Assembly (NCBI RefSeq): GCF_002022685.1
Contig: NZ_CP019789.1
Span: forward strand, 1-64,000
Direction: 5' to 3'
Length of the DNA: 64,000 bases
Origin: Bartonella schoenbuchensis R1
GTDB lineage: Bacteria > Pseudomonadota > Alphaproteobacteria > Rhizobiales > Rhizobiaceae
Shown: piece after piece, positions 27,599-38,268 of the stretch
Layout: each line of letters opens with the position of its first letter
How positions within the stretch are numbered: position 1 is the first letter of the stretch
The notes under the pieces: generated by a model
What the model saw: the letters and a program-made list of their open reading frames with translations, nothing else
The model's database searches: none
Told to the model about the DNA's origin: nothing
Made by a program: the position numbers and the translations under genes

Positions 27599-30500
27599 GA
27601 TGAACCTGCTTTATAAAAATTACTAGACCATTCCGATAATCGAGCCAAGTGGTCATAATCACCTTCATAACGATGAGGTGAAGGGAGTGCGTGTGAAAGG
27701 TAACCTTGTTGTGGATTTTGATAATACTCAATCAATGTAATAAGACGTTTCCATGCTTCTTGACCAAGTAAGACTGCACTTGTCTGATCTTTTGCTTTTT
27801 TTTGGTATAAAATAATCGATTGAGATTTGATTGGACCTTTTCCTTTAAGGGGGACGTAAAATAAGTTTGAAGGAGTAAGATCTTGGAAGTCTGTAAAAGC
27901 TCCTTGCATTAACAAAGCTGCTTCCAACGCCAATTGTGGATGTAATAAAGCACGAACCTGTTTAGATGAAGGAGGAGTATTGGTTTTAAAATCAAGAATT
28001 TCAACCATTTTATCAGGTAAAATATCAATACGATCAGCACGCCCTGAAAGAGTGACACCTGTTGTGCCTATAGGCGTTTTTTGAGCAGCGACTTCAACAT
28101 GTCGTTTACGAGGTCCAAGATTTTGTTCCCATTTAATAAAGAAAGGAGCAAAATTTTCAAAAATTGACCACCAAATTGCTTTAATGTCAGGAGGCAAATT
28201 TAATTTGTCAAATTCTTTGCGCCCAATGGCCAGAAATGTCGCTAATGCATGAGCAACGTTTGGGTCTTTTATTTGTGTGCAAAAAGCGGCAAGAATAGCA
28301 TGATATAAAATTCCACGGTCAGCTGCATAGGGACTATAAATGAGTGCCTTAAGTGGTTTGAGACGCAAGATTTTTTAGCATAAATGGCGTAAGGATTATA
28401 GCGCAATGTTTCTATTTCAGTCACTGAAAAATGACGTGGGCGCATATCGAGTGGCGGTACAGGGCAAGGTCGTGGTGTAAAACCAATCGTATCTGTTTTG
28501 TCGAGCATTTTTGCCCAATGAAGAAATGTCTCTCCCCGTGAGCAGATTTTTTTCCAAACTTGTTTGCCTACTACTGTTTCTAAACGTTGCAACCAGCGTG
28601 AGGGAACAGAAGGAATATGGTTGACCCGCGTAGCTCGGCTCATCACCACTTTATTCATTCCCATGGCCCATTGAAAATCATGTGCTGCAAGGCCAATACG
28701 CTTTTCAGGTGGTTCAAGAGTTAGTGTCATTTTCATTGGCCGCGATAAAAAAGCATCATTGCGGGTTGTTGAAGGCCAAAATCCTTCATTAAGGCTACCA
28801 AGAACAACTGTATCAACTGTTTGTAAGCGTGATTCTAAGGTCCCCCAAATAAATAAACGCGGATGCCCACCGGGAGAGGGGCTTACACAGCGGGTTGCTA
28901 TAAGAGCTGAAAACATAGCAGGCCATTCATAAAGATGAAACTTTAATCCTGATTGATCATTCACCAATTCATGCAAAAAAATTGATAGAGCTTTTCCTGC
29001 TTCATTTTGGTAAAGATGCACAAAAGAGTTATTATCGTCTCGCCCAAAATTTTCAAATGCCTCAACAGTTGCTCTTGCAACTTCATTGATGGTACATTCT
29101 TTATCCTGTTTTATCAAAGATGCTAATGGTTCAACTGCTTTAACCAAAAGGTGACAAAGCGATCGTGCCTCTTCGGTTTTTTGTAGATCAAGGGGGCAGT
29201 TGTCAGACATGTTATAGGAATATGTTTGCACCCATGTTTCAAGAAATTGATCACATTCGCAAAGGTTGATATGATTAGGATTGCCTCGAAGAACAAATAA
29301 TTCAAAATTTTCTACTATTTCACGTAAACGTTGACGATTTTGTCCTAGAATTGTGAGTGGATGTTTAAGAAGAGATAGAAAGGCGATAGGATCACCAGGC
29401 TTAAATACATTCTCTAACAGCAGTCGTAATAGGGTTGCAGGTGATGTATGTGCAAGTGGTATTCCACCTGAATCATTTGCTTCAATCCCAAATCGCTGTA
29501 ATTCAGCGACAACACGGCGTGCTAAATTGCGGTCATTAGTAATAAGAGCTGCAATTTTTTGAGGTTCTTCAATGGCATTACGTAAAGCAATAGAAATAGC
29601 TAAAGCTTCTTCACGTTCATTACTGGCTTCAATCAGTGACCAATCTGCGCAAACATTTTCATAATCATCACGCACGATTTGTGCCCACTGATCTGTAGTA
29701 GAAACGGGTCGTAGCGCTTCTGATACAATGGCAGCGCGTTTTGTTTGCATTATACTTCTTTGGCCAATTTCACTCACATGAATGCGTTGACATTTCATAA
29801 GAGATAAAAATTTCTTTAAATGATATTGAGGGTGACTAAAAGCACCAAGAGCATGATCAAAACAATCAAGAGTTGTTGTATCTTTATTCATTGTGCCTAA
29901 TGCATCCCATTGCGCTTCATCCATATAAAGATCAAGCCCTGGGAGAACAACGGCTCCTTTGGGCAGGTAGGCAACCACTTTTGAAAGATGGGCAACTGCA
30001 GGAATAGAACCTGTTGCACCAGCAACGATAATAGGTTTATGAGGTTGTGTGCGGTGTAAAATGTCTGCTTGTATTTTAAGTGCTTGGTTGCGCCATTCAA
30101 CCGGATTGCTTCGTTGTTTTTCCTTTAAAATTTGAGGCCAATTTTGTGTAATAATAGTTAAAAAATCTAAAGTAATTTGCCACCATTCAGCAACCATATC
30201 AGGGCAGATATCTTTAAGTTTTGACCAATCTGCAGATTCTGTTTCAACTTCATCCATCAAGCTTGCTAAATCTTGAGCAAGCCAAATTGCATCAGCGGTA
30301 TTAGCAGGAATGAGCACATCTTCTGTACCAAATATAGCACGCAAATGGGCTGGCAGATTTTCACGCCAGGGACGAATAAGGCGTGCTAGAAGGAGAAGAC
30401 GTTCACTTTCTTTAATAGGGGGATTGAGTGTTAAAATACTATCATGATTTTCAACAAAAAAGAACTTTCTTCATCCATATCTCCTAAAGGGCGGATAGTG

Positions 30501-30744
30501 GGCAAAAAGCTCGATCGTGTATGACTTCTTTCAGCAAAGGCTGCACGTAAAGCGCGAGCAGCACGCCGTGTTGGTACATAAATAAGAGTATCAACAAGCG
30601 CAGCTTGGATATCTCCATTTGGTGCAAAGTCATCAATAAGGGTACCTGAGAGAAGTGCATCAACAAAATGAGGCAAAAAGAAGTTCCAGGAGAAATAGAA
30701 AATACACGCGGTTTACGAGTCATTGAGCCTTGTTTTGAGAGCAT
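27595..30744 (-). pseudogene. addB: AddB, interrupted by three single-base frameshifts
   Basis: AddB is the second nuclease subunit of AddAB. The coding content runs from ATG 30744 (or 30723) to the stop at 27595, in four reading segments. Breaks lie at an A5 run (30675-30679), an A6 run (30456-30461) and a T6 run (28371-28376), plus-strand view. Each is repaired by one extra base, giving a continuous 1050-residue protein of normal length. Recognisable parts are PRVFSISPGTSF, YVPTRRAARALR, the central VVLGSLNEGFWP and the C-terminal nuclease motif with GRADRID and EILDFKTN. No segment shows other decay. It is either a very young pseudogene or miscalled homopolymers. Confidence 0.9.
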
Positions 30745-31153
30745 AAAGATTCCATCTTAGTTATCTTTTGATTATTTCCATTGTATATTAATTTTCAATT
30801 AGCAAAAGCTTGAAAAACTGCGTTTATACAATGGTTTTTCCAAAACAGAAGTAAGAGGAGTGAAGTGTTGCGGTTGCAGCTATAATACAACCATTATGCT
30901 TTGTTTTATAGTTTTGTGGCACGTAATGATTAAAGCAATAGATTTGTAAGGGCTGAAGATAATAATATCCCTATTTGTATGGAGCAAAAAGATTATGATT
31001 AATCAGGAGAAAATCTGCACTTTAAGAATGAGAGAAGACGATTTTACTTTAAAAAGGTGATTTAATGATACAAAATTAAATCTCATGAATTGTTTCCTAC
31101 TCATGAGAAAATATGTATGAGACGCATAATAATATGCTCAATAGGTTGGATGC
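30745..31153. other. Gene-free region between addB and tsaE-amgK
   Basis: About 410 bases with no credible frame. In relatives a murU-type nucleotidyltransferase gene lies here between amgK and addB. I could not recognise any murU fragment (no GLGTR-type motif in any frame). Confidence 0.45.
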
Positions 31154-32659
31154 CTATGGTGTGTCTGCAAGTATACCCATTTCTTGATAAAGGCTTTGTA
31201 AATCAGCAAGAATTGGGTGTGAAAGATTACGGATAAGATAATCTTGCAGATGGGGCAAATGTTTAAGGTAAGATGATTTTCCATCTTGTTGATGAAGCCG
31301 TATAAAAATTCCTAAAATTTTTGAAATTCGTTGAGCACCCGCAAACGCATAAAGTTTACGCAATTCGTTTTCATCAAAAGATTGTGATGCTTGACGGCGT
31401 GCATTGCAATAAGCATCGAGAATTTTTGCTTCCAATGTTGGTGAAATATAGCAACGTGCATCTTGCGCTAAAGAAACAAGGTCATAAACTGTTGGACCTT
31501 TCAAACCATCTTGAAAATCAATAAGACCAATACGATCGATACCTTTTTTATGAGCGCGCCAAAGAATGTTAGGCGAATGATAATCGCGCATAACAAAGGT
31601 ATTTTCTCCTTGGATTAACATGTCAAGATAAGGGTGCCAACAGGTAAAAAAAGCTTCACGTTGTTTTTCATCTAAGGGTTTTTGTTTTTGAAAGGGTATA
31701 TACCAATCCAGCAGTAAGGAAAGTTCTGCTTGCATAGTTTGGTAATCATAACAGGGAATTTGAAGTAAAAATGTTGCAAATTGTTTTTCTGAAGGCCATG
31801 ATTTTTGATGGAAAGTCGCCAATAGTTCACTACAAGCAAGATAACGCTCTTCTATAGGATTGCCTGTTTGATCTAAAAGTCCTTCACGCCCTAGATCTTC
31901 TAAAATTAAAAGTCCTTTTTCAAAATCTTCAACGAAAATACGAGGAGCAGAAAATCCATTATCCGAAATAAGCCGACTTATCCCTACAAATTGACGGATA
32001 TCTTTTGCAAGATGTGTTATTTCTGAATAAGCCGAATTGGCATCATGTGTTGTTTGCATAATTGCTGCATCCATGAGAACTTCTTGATGGTGACCATCAT
32101 CTAAAAGTTCATAGGAACGTGCTGAAGCATCACTTGCTAAAAAATAACGGTGAACATGACCACGGCCATGAGCTGTTAAGAAAGAGCGAATGGCAAAGGA
32201 CCGTTGCAAGCGCTGGGCAGAATGTACTGCTGATGTTACGCTAATGTAGCGTCCACAGTTTTCATGTTGTAGGGTGATGGCAAAGGTAGTAGGCCCTAAG
32301 AGATCTGCTCCTTTTTCTGGCCATTCTATCAATAAAACACTTTGTTCACGTGCTTCATGAAGCCCTAATTCATCAATTTCTTCTACCATAGAAAGGCGGT
32401 AAAAATCGGCATGGATAACTTCAAATTGCGGAAGCTGATAATTTTGAACAAGAGTAAAGGTAGGACTAGGAACATCCAATGTGTTATCGTTAGCAAGTGC
32501 ATGGATAAGTGCGCGGGCAAGTGTTGATTTTCCTGCCCCAAGATTACCTTGGAGTGTTATAAGGTCGCCTGGTTTTAAGGCAAGAGCTAAATCTTGCGCA
32601 AAAAGTTTAGTTGCTTCTTCATTTTCGAGAAAAAAACTAAAATTCATAAAGAATTCCAT
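31154..32659 (-). CDS. tsaE: TsaE ATPase fused to an AmgK-type aminoglycoside-phosphotransferase-fold kinase
   Basis: This is a 501-residue two-domain protein. Residues 1 to about 150 are TsaE, the ATPase of the tRNA t6A37 synthesis complex, with Walker A LQGNLGAGKSTLARALI and the SPTFTLVQNY segment. Residues about 165-501 are an APH-fold kinase with the catalytic loop RDYHSPNIL and the metal-binding IDFQDGLKGPTVYDL, most like AmgK, the MurNAc/GlcNAc anomeric kinase of cell-wall recycling. The fusion is known in Rhizobiales. The usual partner murU is absent from the neighbouring gap, so the second activity may feed a partner elsewhere or be orphaned. A start two codons downstream (MNFSFF) is also possible. 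Confidence 0.9.
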   Translation of the reverse strand: MEFFMNFSFFLENEEATKLFAQDLALALKPGDLITLQGNLGAGKSTLARALIHALANDNTLDVPSPTFTLVQNYQLPQFEVIHADFYRLSMVEEIDELGLHEAREQSVLLIEWPEKGADLLGPTTFAITLQHENCGRYISVTSAVHSAQRLQRSFAIRSFLTAHGRGHVHRYFLASDASARSYELLDDGHHQEVLMDAAIMQTTHDANSAYSEITHLAKDIRQFVGISRLISDNGFSAPRIFVEDFEKGLLILEDLGREGLLDQTGNPIEERYLACSELLATFHQKSWPSEKQFATFLLQIPCYDYQTMQAELSLLLDWYIPFQKQKPLDEKQREAFFTCWHPYLDMLIQGENTFVMRDYHSPNILWRAHKKGIDRIGLIDFQDGLKGPTVYDLVSLAQDARCYISPTLEAKILDAYCNARRQASQSFDENELRKLYAFAGAQRISKILGIFIRLHQQDGKSSYLKHLPHLQDYLIRNLSHPILADLQSLYQEMGILADTP

Positions 32660-32701
32660 GAAATTTATAGAAAAAAATTGTTATAATAACTAAAAGTAAG
32701 A

Positions 32702-35167
32702 TTAAGAAATTATATCCTCTTTTTGCACTGGAAAAAAGCACTTAACTGTTGTCCCTTGGCCCGTACCGGTTAAAATTTTAACGTGTCCACCGTGGAGTTC
32801 AACGAAGCTTTTGACAAGAGAGAGGCCAAGACCTGCTCCTGCACGTCCACCATGGTGCGGACGAGAAGAAAAACGTTTAAAAATACGATCCAGAATATCA
32901 GTTGGGATATCAGACCCTTCATTATGGACGCTGAAAACAATGTTGTCTCCTTGTTTATTTGCACAAAATTCAATCGTACTTTCTTCCGTTGCAAAATTAA
33001 CAGCATTACTAAGTATATTAACAAAAATTTGGTGCAAACGTGTTGCATCAGCCAAAATAAAATTTAAAGAAGGAGAAATCTGTTGTGAAAATGTGATATA
33101 GCGCCCGTTAAGATGTTCTTCTACTCGGGCAACTGCTTGTGCCATAGCATCGGCAATATTAACTGGTTTAATGTCCAATTCCATGATGCCTGCATCAAGA
33201 GTTGCAAGGTCAAGAATATCATTAACAATATTCAAAAGAGCATTTGACTCTGATTGGATATGGCCAAGATATTCATGTTGGCGTTCATTGATAGAGCCAA
33301 AAATTTGGTCGCGTAAAATGTCAGAAAATCCAACAATATTGGTAAGGGGTGTACGTAATTCATAAGAAACATGTTGGACAAATTCGTTGCGTAAACGATC
33401 AGCACTTTCTAGAGCTTCATTCCTTTCTTGTAGTGCGCGCGCAATATGAACACTATCAGTAACATTAACAAATGTTAGCATTGTTTGTCCGTTGGGCAAT
33501 GGTACCAATGTATAATCAATAATCGTTCCATTTTTTAAGTCTATGCGACCTGAATATGCATCACGTTTATCAGCAAAACCAGTGATAAATTTGGTAAATT
33601 GTTCCCATTCTTGCCCCACTGTTAAAGTTGAACAATGGGTTTGTAATTGTGTAATATGGGTCCCTTCTACTAATAAATTATAAGGTAAAGACCACAATTT
33701 TGATAAGGCTGGATTTGATAAACGAAGGCGACCATCAGTTCCAAAAACCACTACACCTTCTGAAAGTTTATCAAGTGTTTCACCTTGTATTTTAATTAAT
33801 GTGTTATAGCGCCGCTCAAGATCAATTTTTTCAGTAAGATTTTCGTAAAACCAAGTAACACCTCCTTGCGGATGAGGGCTAGCAATAACACGCACTGTAC
33901 GTCCATCGGGAAGATTCCAAATTTGTTGGTCCGATTCTATTTGCTGGTAAGCTTTAAAAAGCTCTTCTTTCCATGCACGCCAATCAGGATGTTCACCAAG
34001 CAATCCTTTTTCACGCAATTGTTCCAGAAGCAATGAATGACTTGGTTCACTTTCTAAAAAAGAATTTTCCAGTGGCCATAAAACCTTAAAGGCATGATTG
34101 CAGAATTTTAACTTTTGATGAGCATCAAAAATTGCCACAGCTGTTGAAATTTGATCGAGTGTCTCACAATGATTTTGAAGAATTCGTCTCATTTCTTTGG
34201 TAAGATTTTCATGTGCACTATCATCACGGGCGAAAGCTGCCATCCCTTCTCTTGTTGTGACACGGGTGAGGTGAAAGTGGCGCCGTTCTCCATCAACAAC
34301 TGTATGCACATGTTCTTGAAAAACTGTTTCTGCTTCACCTGTTTTGCACTGTGTGGCTTCATTGAAAAGGTCAGTTATATGATTGCTGCCTTCTTTAAAG
34401 CCTGTTATTTCTCGAAAAGCGCGATTGATAAAGCAGATTTTCCCTTTGCAGTCTTGGATCCACACAGGTTCTTGAATATGATCAAGAAGGTTACGTTGTA
34501 GGTTCAGTTCCTTAAGTAATTCGGCGATATTTTTCTGTAAGCGAATATTTTCACTTTGTTGTGTTGAAATATTTTGAAAACGCGCAATGGCCGCTGTTCC
34601 TGCAATGACGCCTGTAACTTGCAACAATATTTTATTTGTCGTAGTAATAGAAAGCTCAAAAGGGCAACCATTGCAACGCAATTCAATCAGCGCTTGATCA
34701 AGTTGTCTTAGAGATGATTCTTCTAACCAACGCCCAAAACATTGAAAATTTTTCTGGTTAATTTCCATTTTTTGTAATGCGGAAATATTACCAACTATAT
34801 GCGGTAAAGCTGTGGGATTTTCCCAAATAAGAAGGCATTGGCCTGTTTCTTCAAAAAGCCACTCATAATATTTAAGCTTTTCAAAAAAATCTGCTTGAAT
34901 CATTTTCAACGGTTTCCATGAAGCTTTTTTTATAGCCACAATAACCGCTATACATATGAGCAGTGAGGCACAAGAAATACCCCCAAAGAGAGCTAAAATA
35001 AGCCATGAACCATCTGGCCAAGTGAAGTTAGAAAGAGAGGAGAATGCTAACGGTTGAGCAACAGCTGGCAATGGAGAAAAAAAGAATAAGAAGCAAAAAA
35101 TACTGGTATAAATTTGAGTGATTTTTTGAGTTTTTTCTTTGGAGGTATACTCACCAAAGTTGCGCAC
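32702..35167 (-). CDS. divL: DivL-type PAS sensor pseudo-histidine kinase (Tyr in place of His)
   Basis: This is an 821-residue membrane-bound histidine-kinase homologue. Two hydrophobic segments lie near the N-terminus (about residues 18-38 and 53-77), followed by several PAS-like domains (about 100-580), a dimerisation/phosphoacceptor helix and an ATPase domain (GAGLGLSLVKSFVELHGG). The phosphoacceptor box reads HVSYELRTPL, with Tyr602 (codon 33362-33364) where kinases have His. This substitution is the hallmark of DivL, which allosterically controls CckA and the CtrA cell-cycle pathway in alphaproteobacteria. The N-box is recognisable (IFVNILSNAVNFA). Position upstream of tsaE-amgK matches the rhizobial order. 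Confidence 0.88.
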   Translation of the reverse strand: MRNFGEYTSKEKTQKITQIYTSIFCFLFFFSPLPAVAQPLAFSSLSNFTWPDGSWLILALFGGISCASLLICIAVIVAIKKASWKPLKMIQADFFEKLKYYEWLFEETGQCLLIWENPTALPHIVGNISALQKMEINQKNFQCFGRWLEESSLRQLDQALIELRCNGCPFELSITTTNKILLQVTGVIAGTAAIARFQNISTQQSENIRLQKNIAELLKELNLQRNLLDHIQEPVWIQDCKGKICFINRAFREITGFKEGSNHITDLFNEATQCKTGEAETVFQEHVHTVVDGERRHFHLTRVTTREGMAAFARDDSAHENLTKEMRRILQNHCETLDQISTAVAIFDAHQKLKFCNHAFKVLWPLENSFLESEPSHSLLLEQLREKGLLGEHPDWRAWKEELFKAYQQIESDQQIWNLPDGRTVRVIASPHPQGGVTWFYENLTEKIDLERRYNTLIKIQGETLDKLSEGVVVFGTDGRLRLSNPALSKLWSLPYNLLVEGTHITQLQTHCSTLTVGQEWEQFTKFITGFADKRDAYSGRIDLKNGTIIDYTLVPLPNGQTMLTFVNVTDSVHIARALQERNEALESADRLRNEFVQHVSYELRTPLTNIVGFSDILRDQIFGSINERQHEYLGHIQSESNALLNIVNDILDLATLDAGIMELDIKPVNIADAMAQAVARVEEHLNGRYITFSQQISPSLNFILADATRLHQIFVNILSNAVNFATEESTIEFCANKQGDNIVFSVHNEGSDIPTDILDRIFKRFSSRPHHGGRAGAGLGLSLVKSFVELHGGHVKILTGTGQGTTVKCFFPVQKEDIIS

Positions 35168-35913
35168 GATGCATCTCCTTTTTTTACCAGGGAAACGTTC
35201 TAATAACGGTTAGATTTGGCTTATAAGGTTTTTGTAGGTAACTCCAATATAGGTTGGCTTATATCTTCTGATAGAACGTTTGATTTTATTTTTAACCGAT
35301 CAAGATAAAGGTATGCAACTTTTTCATTAGAATATTTGGGCAAAACGATTGTTTTATTTTTGTAGTTTTCTGTACAAGAAATATATGCCTCACTTACAGG
35401 TTGATTAGAAGAAAATTCTTTACGACAAATCATCAGATTGAATATTTCCATTTTTGGCGAGGAATACCAGATTTCTTGCTAGCTATAAACAGCAAGTTCG
35501 GTATCTTTGATAACGTAGTATTTAAGCTATTATTTTTATTCCTTTAAAATTACTTTGTTCAAAGTGATTAAAGAAGCTTAAAAAATGCACGCACATATAA
35601 AGATTTCTTTATATGTTTATATGATTTTAGATTTTCATGAGCTTATGCGACCAATATATTGATATAATATATCGATATAGTGAATGATGATACCCACAAC
35701 AGGCAATAAAATATCATAAATTCTATTGATAAAGCAAAAAACTAATGGTTTGCAATGGTTTTGACATTGCAAAAAGAAGGGTCAAAGAATTTATTCATAA
35801 GGTTATATTGTCTGAAAAATAACATATGAATAAGATTTAAGCGTCAGTACATCTATTCTGTTATTAGATTTTAAAAGTGTAGACATTATCAATTTAATCA
35901 CAAAAAATGTATA
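35168..35913. other. Gene-poor region upstream of divL
   Basis: About 745 bases. A 76-codon minus-strand frame (35221-35451) lies 54 bases upstream of divL, but it lacks a good ribosome site and resembles no family I know; it is probably not a gene. The rest (35452-35913) is AT-rich and stop-dense. Confidence 0.45.
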
Positions 35914-36915
35914 TTAAGCTGATAAACTTTTAGAAAACTGTCCTTGAGGACGAAACCGCCATAGATAACTGGGTAAAATAGCGCTCATTGTTTTAGGACT
36001 AATCCCGACCCCTTCTAAAGTTCGTCCATTTTTAATAGCTTCTTGAGAGACAATATTGTCTATTTGTAGAAAGCGTATTTGATCAGCTGTTATAAGTTCT
36101 GGCAATAAGGGTATTTTACCGATATTTCCTAAAATATTTCCCATGAAGAGACCAATGGAAAGAGGCATAGATAAAACTATTTTCTTGCGGTGAATGATTT
36201 TTAGTACATTTTCAATGGCATTCTGGAATGTCATAACTACAGGTCCACCAAGATCATAACTTTTTCCAGAAGCAACCTTTCCTTCCAAAGCGCGTGCAAC
36301 AAATTCAGCGATATCACCAACATAAACAGGTTGCAATTTGCTTTGTCCACCACCAAAAAGTGGTATAATAGGCGAAAAGCGAGATAGATTTGCCAAGGTA
36401 TTAAAAAAGCAATCTTCCGGTCCAAAAATAACCGATGGGCGCATAATAATTGCTTGAGGATGGCTGTGACGCACAATTTGCTCACTTGTAAATTTGACAT
36501 GAGCATAAGAGCATGAGGTATTTTCATCATTGGCAATGAGCGTAGACATGTGAATGAGCGGAATATTCGCTTGAGCTGATAATTCTGCAACATTTTTTGC
36601 GCCATCAGTTTGCGCATTTTGAAAATTCGACTGGCTTGCTTGTGTTAAACTTCCAGGAAGAAAGATTGCACCATCTGCTCCAAGCAATGCGCGGGCAACA
36701 CAAGCACGGTTCTTAACATCAGTTGCAAGCATTTGGGTTTGGCCCACTTCACCTACTTGTAACATGTAGTAAGCTTTTTGTGGATGACGAACAGCAATAC
36801 GAACACGATAACCCTGTTTGGTTAAAGTTTCAACGATATGTCGTCCTACAAAACCTGATCCACCGAAAACAGTGATAAGTTTAGGATGTTGATAAAGAGT
36901 GCAATCAAATTTCAT
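35914..36915 (-). CDS. NDUFA9-like NAD(P)-binding protein (complex I-associated, atypical SDR)
   Basis: This 333-residue protein belongs to the extended/atypical short-chain dehydrogenase family that includes the complex I accessory subunit NDUFA9. The N-terminus has a Rossmann loop VFGGSGFVGRHIVETL (about residues 15-30) and then RIAVRHPQKA. The conserved segments IIMRPSVIFGPEDCFFN and LQPVYVGDIAEFVARAL follow. The catalytic Tyr-x3-Lys appears as SYAHVK. In alphaproteobacteria the family is assumed to help respiratory complex I assembly or stability, but this is not proven. It is preceded by folC 42 bases upstream and may share its transcript. Confidence 0.87.
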   Translation of the reverse strand: MKFDCTLYQHPKLITVFGGSGFVGRHIVETLTKQGYRVRIAVRHPQKAYYMLQVGEVGQTQMLATDVKNRACVARALLGADGAIFLPGSLTQASQSNFQNAQTDGAKNVAELSAQANIPLIHMSTLIANDENTSCSYAHVKFTSEQIVRHSHPQAIIMRPSVIFGPEDCFFNTLANLSRFSPIIPLFGGGQSKLQPVYVGDIAEFVARALEGKVASGKSYDLGGPVVMTFQNAIENVLKIIHRKKIVLSMPLSIGLFMGNILGNIGKIPLLPELITADQIRFLQIDNIVSQEAIKNGRTLEGVGISPKTMSAILPSYLWRFRPQGQFSKSLSA

Positions 36916-36957
36916 GGTAAAAAATTCTATTTATTAAAGCCCTATGGATAGAAATTT

Positions 36958-38265
36958 TTAGCATGGCGGTGTTTCATTGTCACGTAAAATATCACCTGCA
37001 AAGTAAAGAGAGCCACCAATAAGGATGATTGCATCTTTATGTTCTAAACTAATTTTATGAAAAACAGTTTGTAGATTAGCTTGTGGGCTAGCAATAAGCC
37101 CTACCTTTTGAGCTGATTGAGCTAAGATTGTTGGGCATATACTCGCATCATTGGAATTTAAAGGGATCGTGTAAACTTTATCTACAAGATTGGCCAGGGG
37201 GCGAAAATAACCAATAGCGTCTTTAGTTTTAAGCATACTAGCAATCATAATAATAGGACGGTTTGATTTTTTTTTCCATTGTGTAAGTTCTGCTGCAACA
37301 ACTTTTCCAGCAGCGGGGTTATGTCCGCCATCTAGCCATAAATCAGTACTGAGAGGAAGTTGATCAACCAGTCGCCCATGGGTGAGGTGCTGCATTCGTG
37401 CTGGCCAGTAAAGATTGCGCAAAGCTTTGCTTATTGTTTGTTGTGAAAGTTGAAACCCTGCTTGATAGATTGCTTCGATAGAAGCACCAGCATTAGCAAT
37501 TTGATGAGCTCCAATAAGGTTAGGAAGTGGTAAATCCATTAAACCTTGATTGTTTTGGAATACCATACGCCCATATTCTTCATAACTTTGATAATCCTGG
37601 TTAAAAATAAAATAAGGTGCTTTATTTTTATCAGCAAGGGTGCTTAAAACACAATGAGTTATATCATAATTTTGCTTGCTAATGACCACAGGAACAGTCT
37701 GTTTGATAATTCCCCCCTTTTCAAAAGCGATTTGTTCAATAGTGTTGCCAAGAAAGGTTTCATGATCATAGTCAATAGGCATAATAAGGGATACAGCTGG
37801 CTTGTTAATTACATTGGTAGCGTCAAAACGCCCTCCTAATCCAACTTCTACAATTATTACATCAGCCGGATTTGTGCTAAACAACATAAAAGCAACTGCT
37901 GTGAGAATTTCAAAAACAGCGATTGGTTCGTTACGGTTTACTTCTATAATTTGGTGAATTGTTTTGATCAGTTGGTTATCTGTGACAAATTGACCGCTTA
38001 GTCGCCAGCGTTCATTCCAACGCACCAAATGAGGAGAGCTGTATACATGAACGCGGTAGCCTGAACTTTCCAACAAAGCCCGACAAATGGCTAAAGCAGA
38101 TCCTTTACCATTTGTTCCGGCAATGTGAATAATGGGTGCAAGTTTTAAATGTGGGTTGCCAAGACACTCTAAAAGACGAGAAATACGTTCTAAAGAAGGA
38201 GCAAATTTTTTTGGATAGCTTTCCAGTAAATCATCAATCACTTTTTGTGTGCCGCTTTTGTTCAT
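36958..38265 (-). CDS. folC: Folylpolyglutamate synthase / dihydrofolate synthase
   Basis: FolC adds glutamate to dihydropteroate and to folates. The 435-residue Mur-ligase-type enzyme has the ATP loop HIAGTNGKGSA (about residues 48-58), the SSPHLVRWNERW segment, and IDYDHETFLGNTIEQIAFEKGGII with the metal-binding residues. The C-terminal domain begins DGGHNPAAG. It follows accD with three bases between stop and start, an order conserved in Hyphomicrobiales (accD-folC). Confidence 0.95.
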   Translation of the reverse strand: MNKSGTQKVIDDLLESYPKKFAPSLERISRLLECLGNPHLKLAPIIHIAGTNGKGSALAICRALLESSGYRVHVYSSPHLVRWNERWRLSGQFVTDNQLIKTIHQIIEVNRNEPIAVFEILTAVAFMLFSTNPADVIIVEVGLGGRFDATNVINKPAVSLIMPIDYDHETFLGNTIEQIAFEKGGIIKQTVPVVISKQNYDITHCVLSTLADKNKAPYFIFNQDYQSYEEYGRMVFQNNQGLMDLPLPNLIGAHQIANAGASIEAIYQAGFQLSQQTISKALRNLYWPARMQHLTHGRLVDQLPLSTDLWLDGGHNPAAGKVVAAELTQWKKKSNRPIIMIASMLKTKDAIGYFRPLANLVDKVYTIPLNSNDASICPTILAQSAQKVGLIASPQANLQTVFHKISLEHKDAIILIGGSLYFAGDILRDNETPPC

Positions 38266-38268
38266 AAT

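Noticed and set aside
35221..35451. 76-codon minus-strand frame upstream of divL
   Set aside because: No convincing ribosome site or similarity. It could be a remnant, but I cannot support it as a gene.
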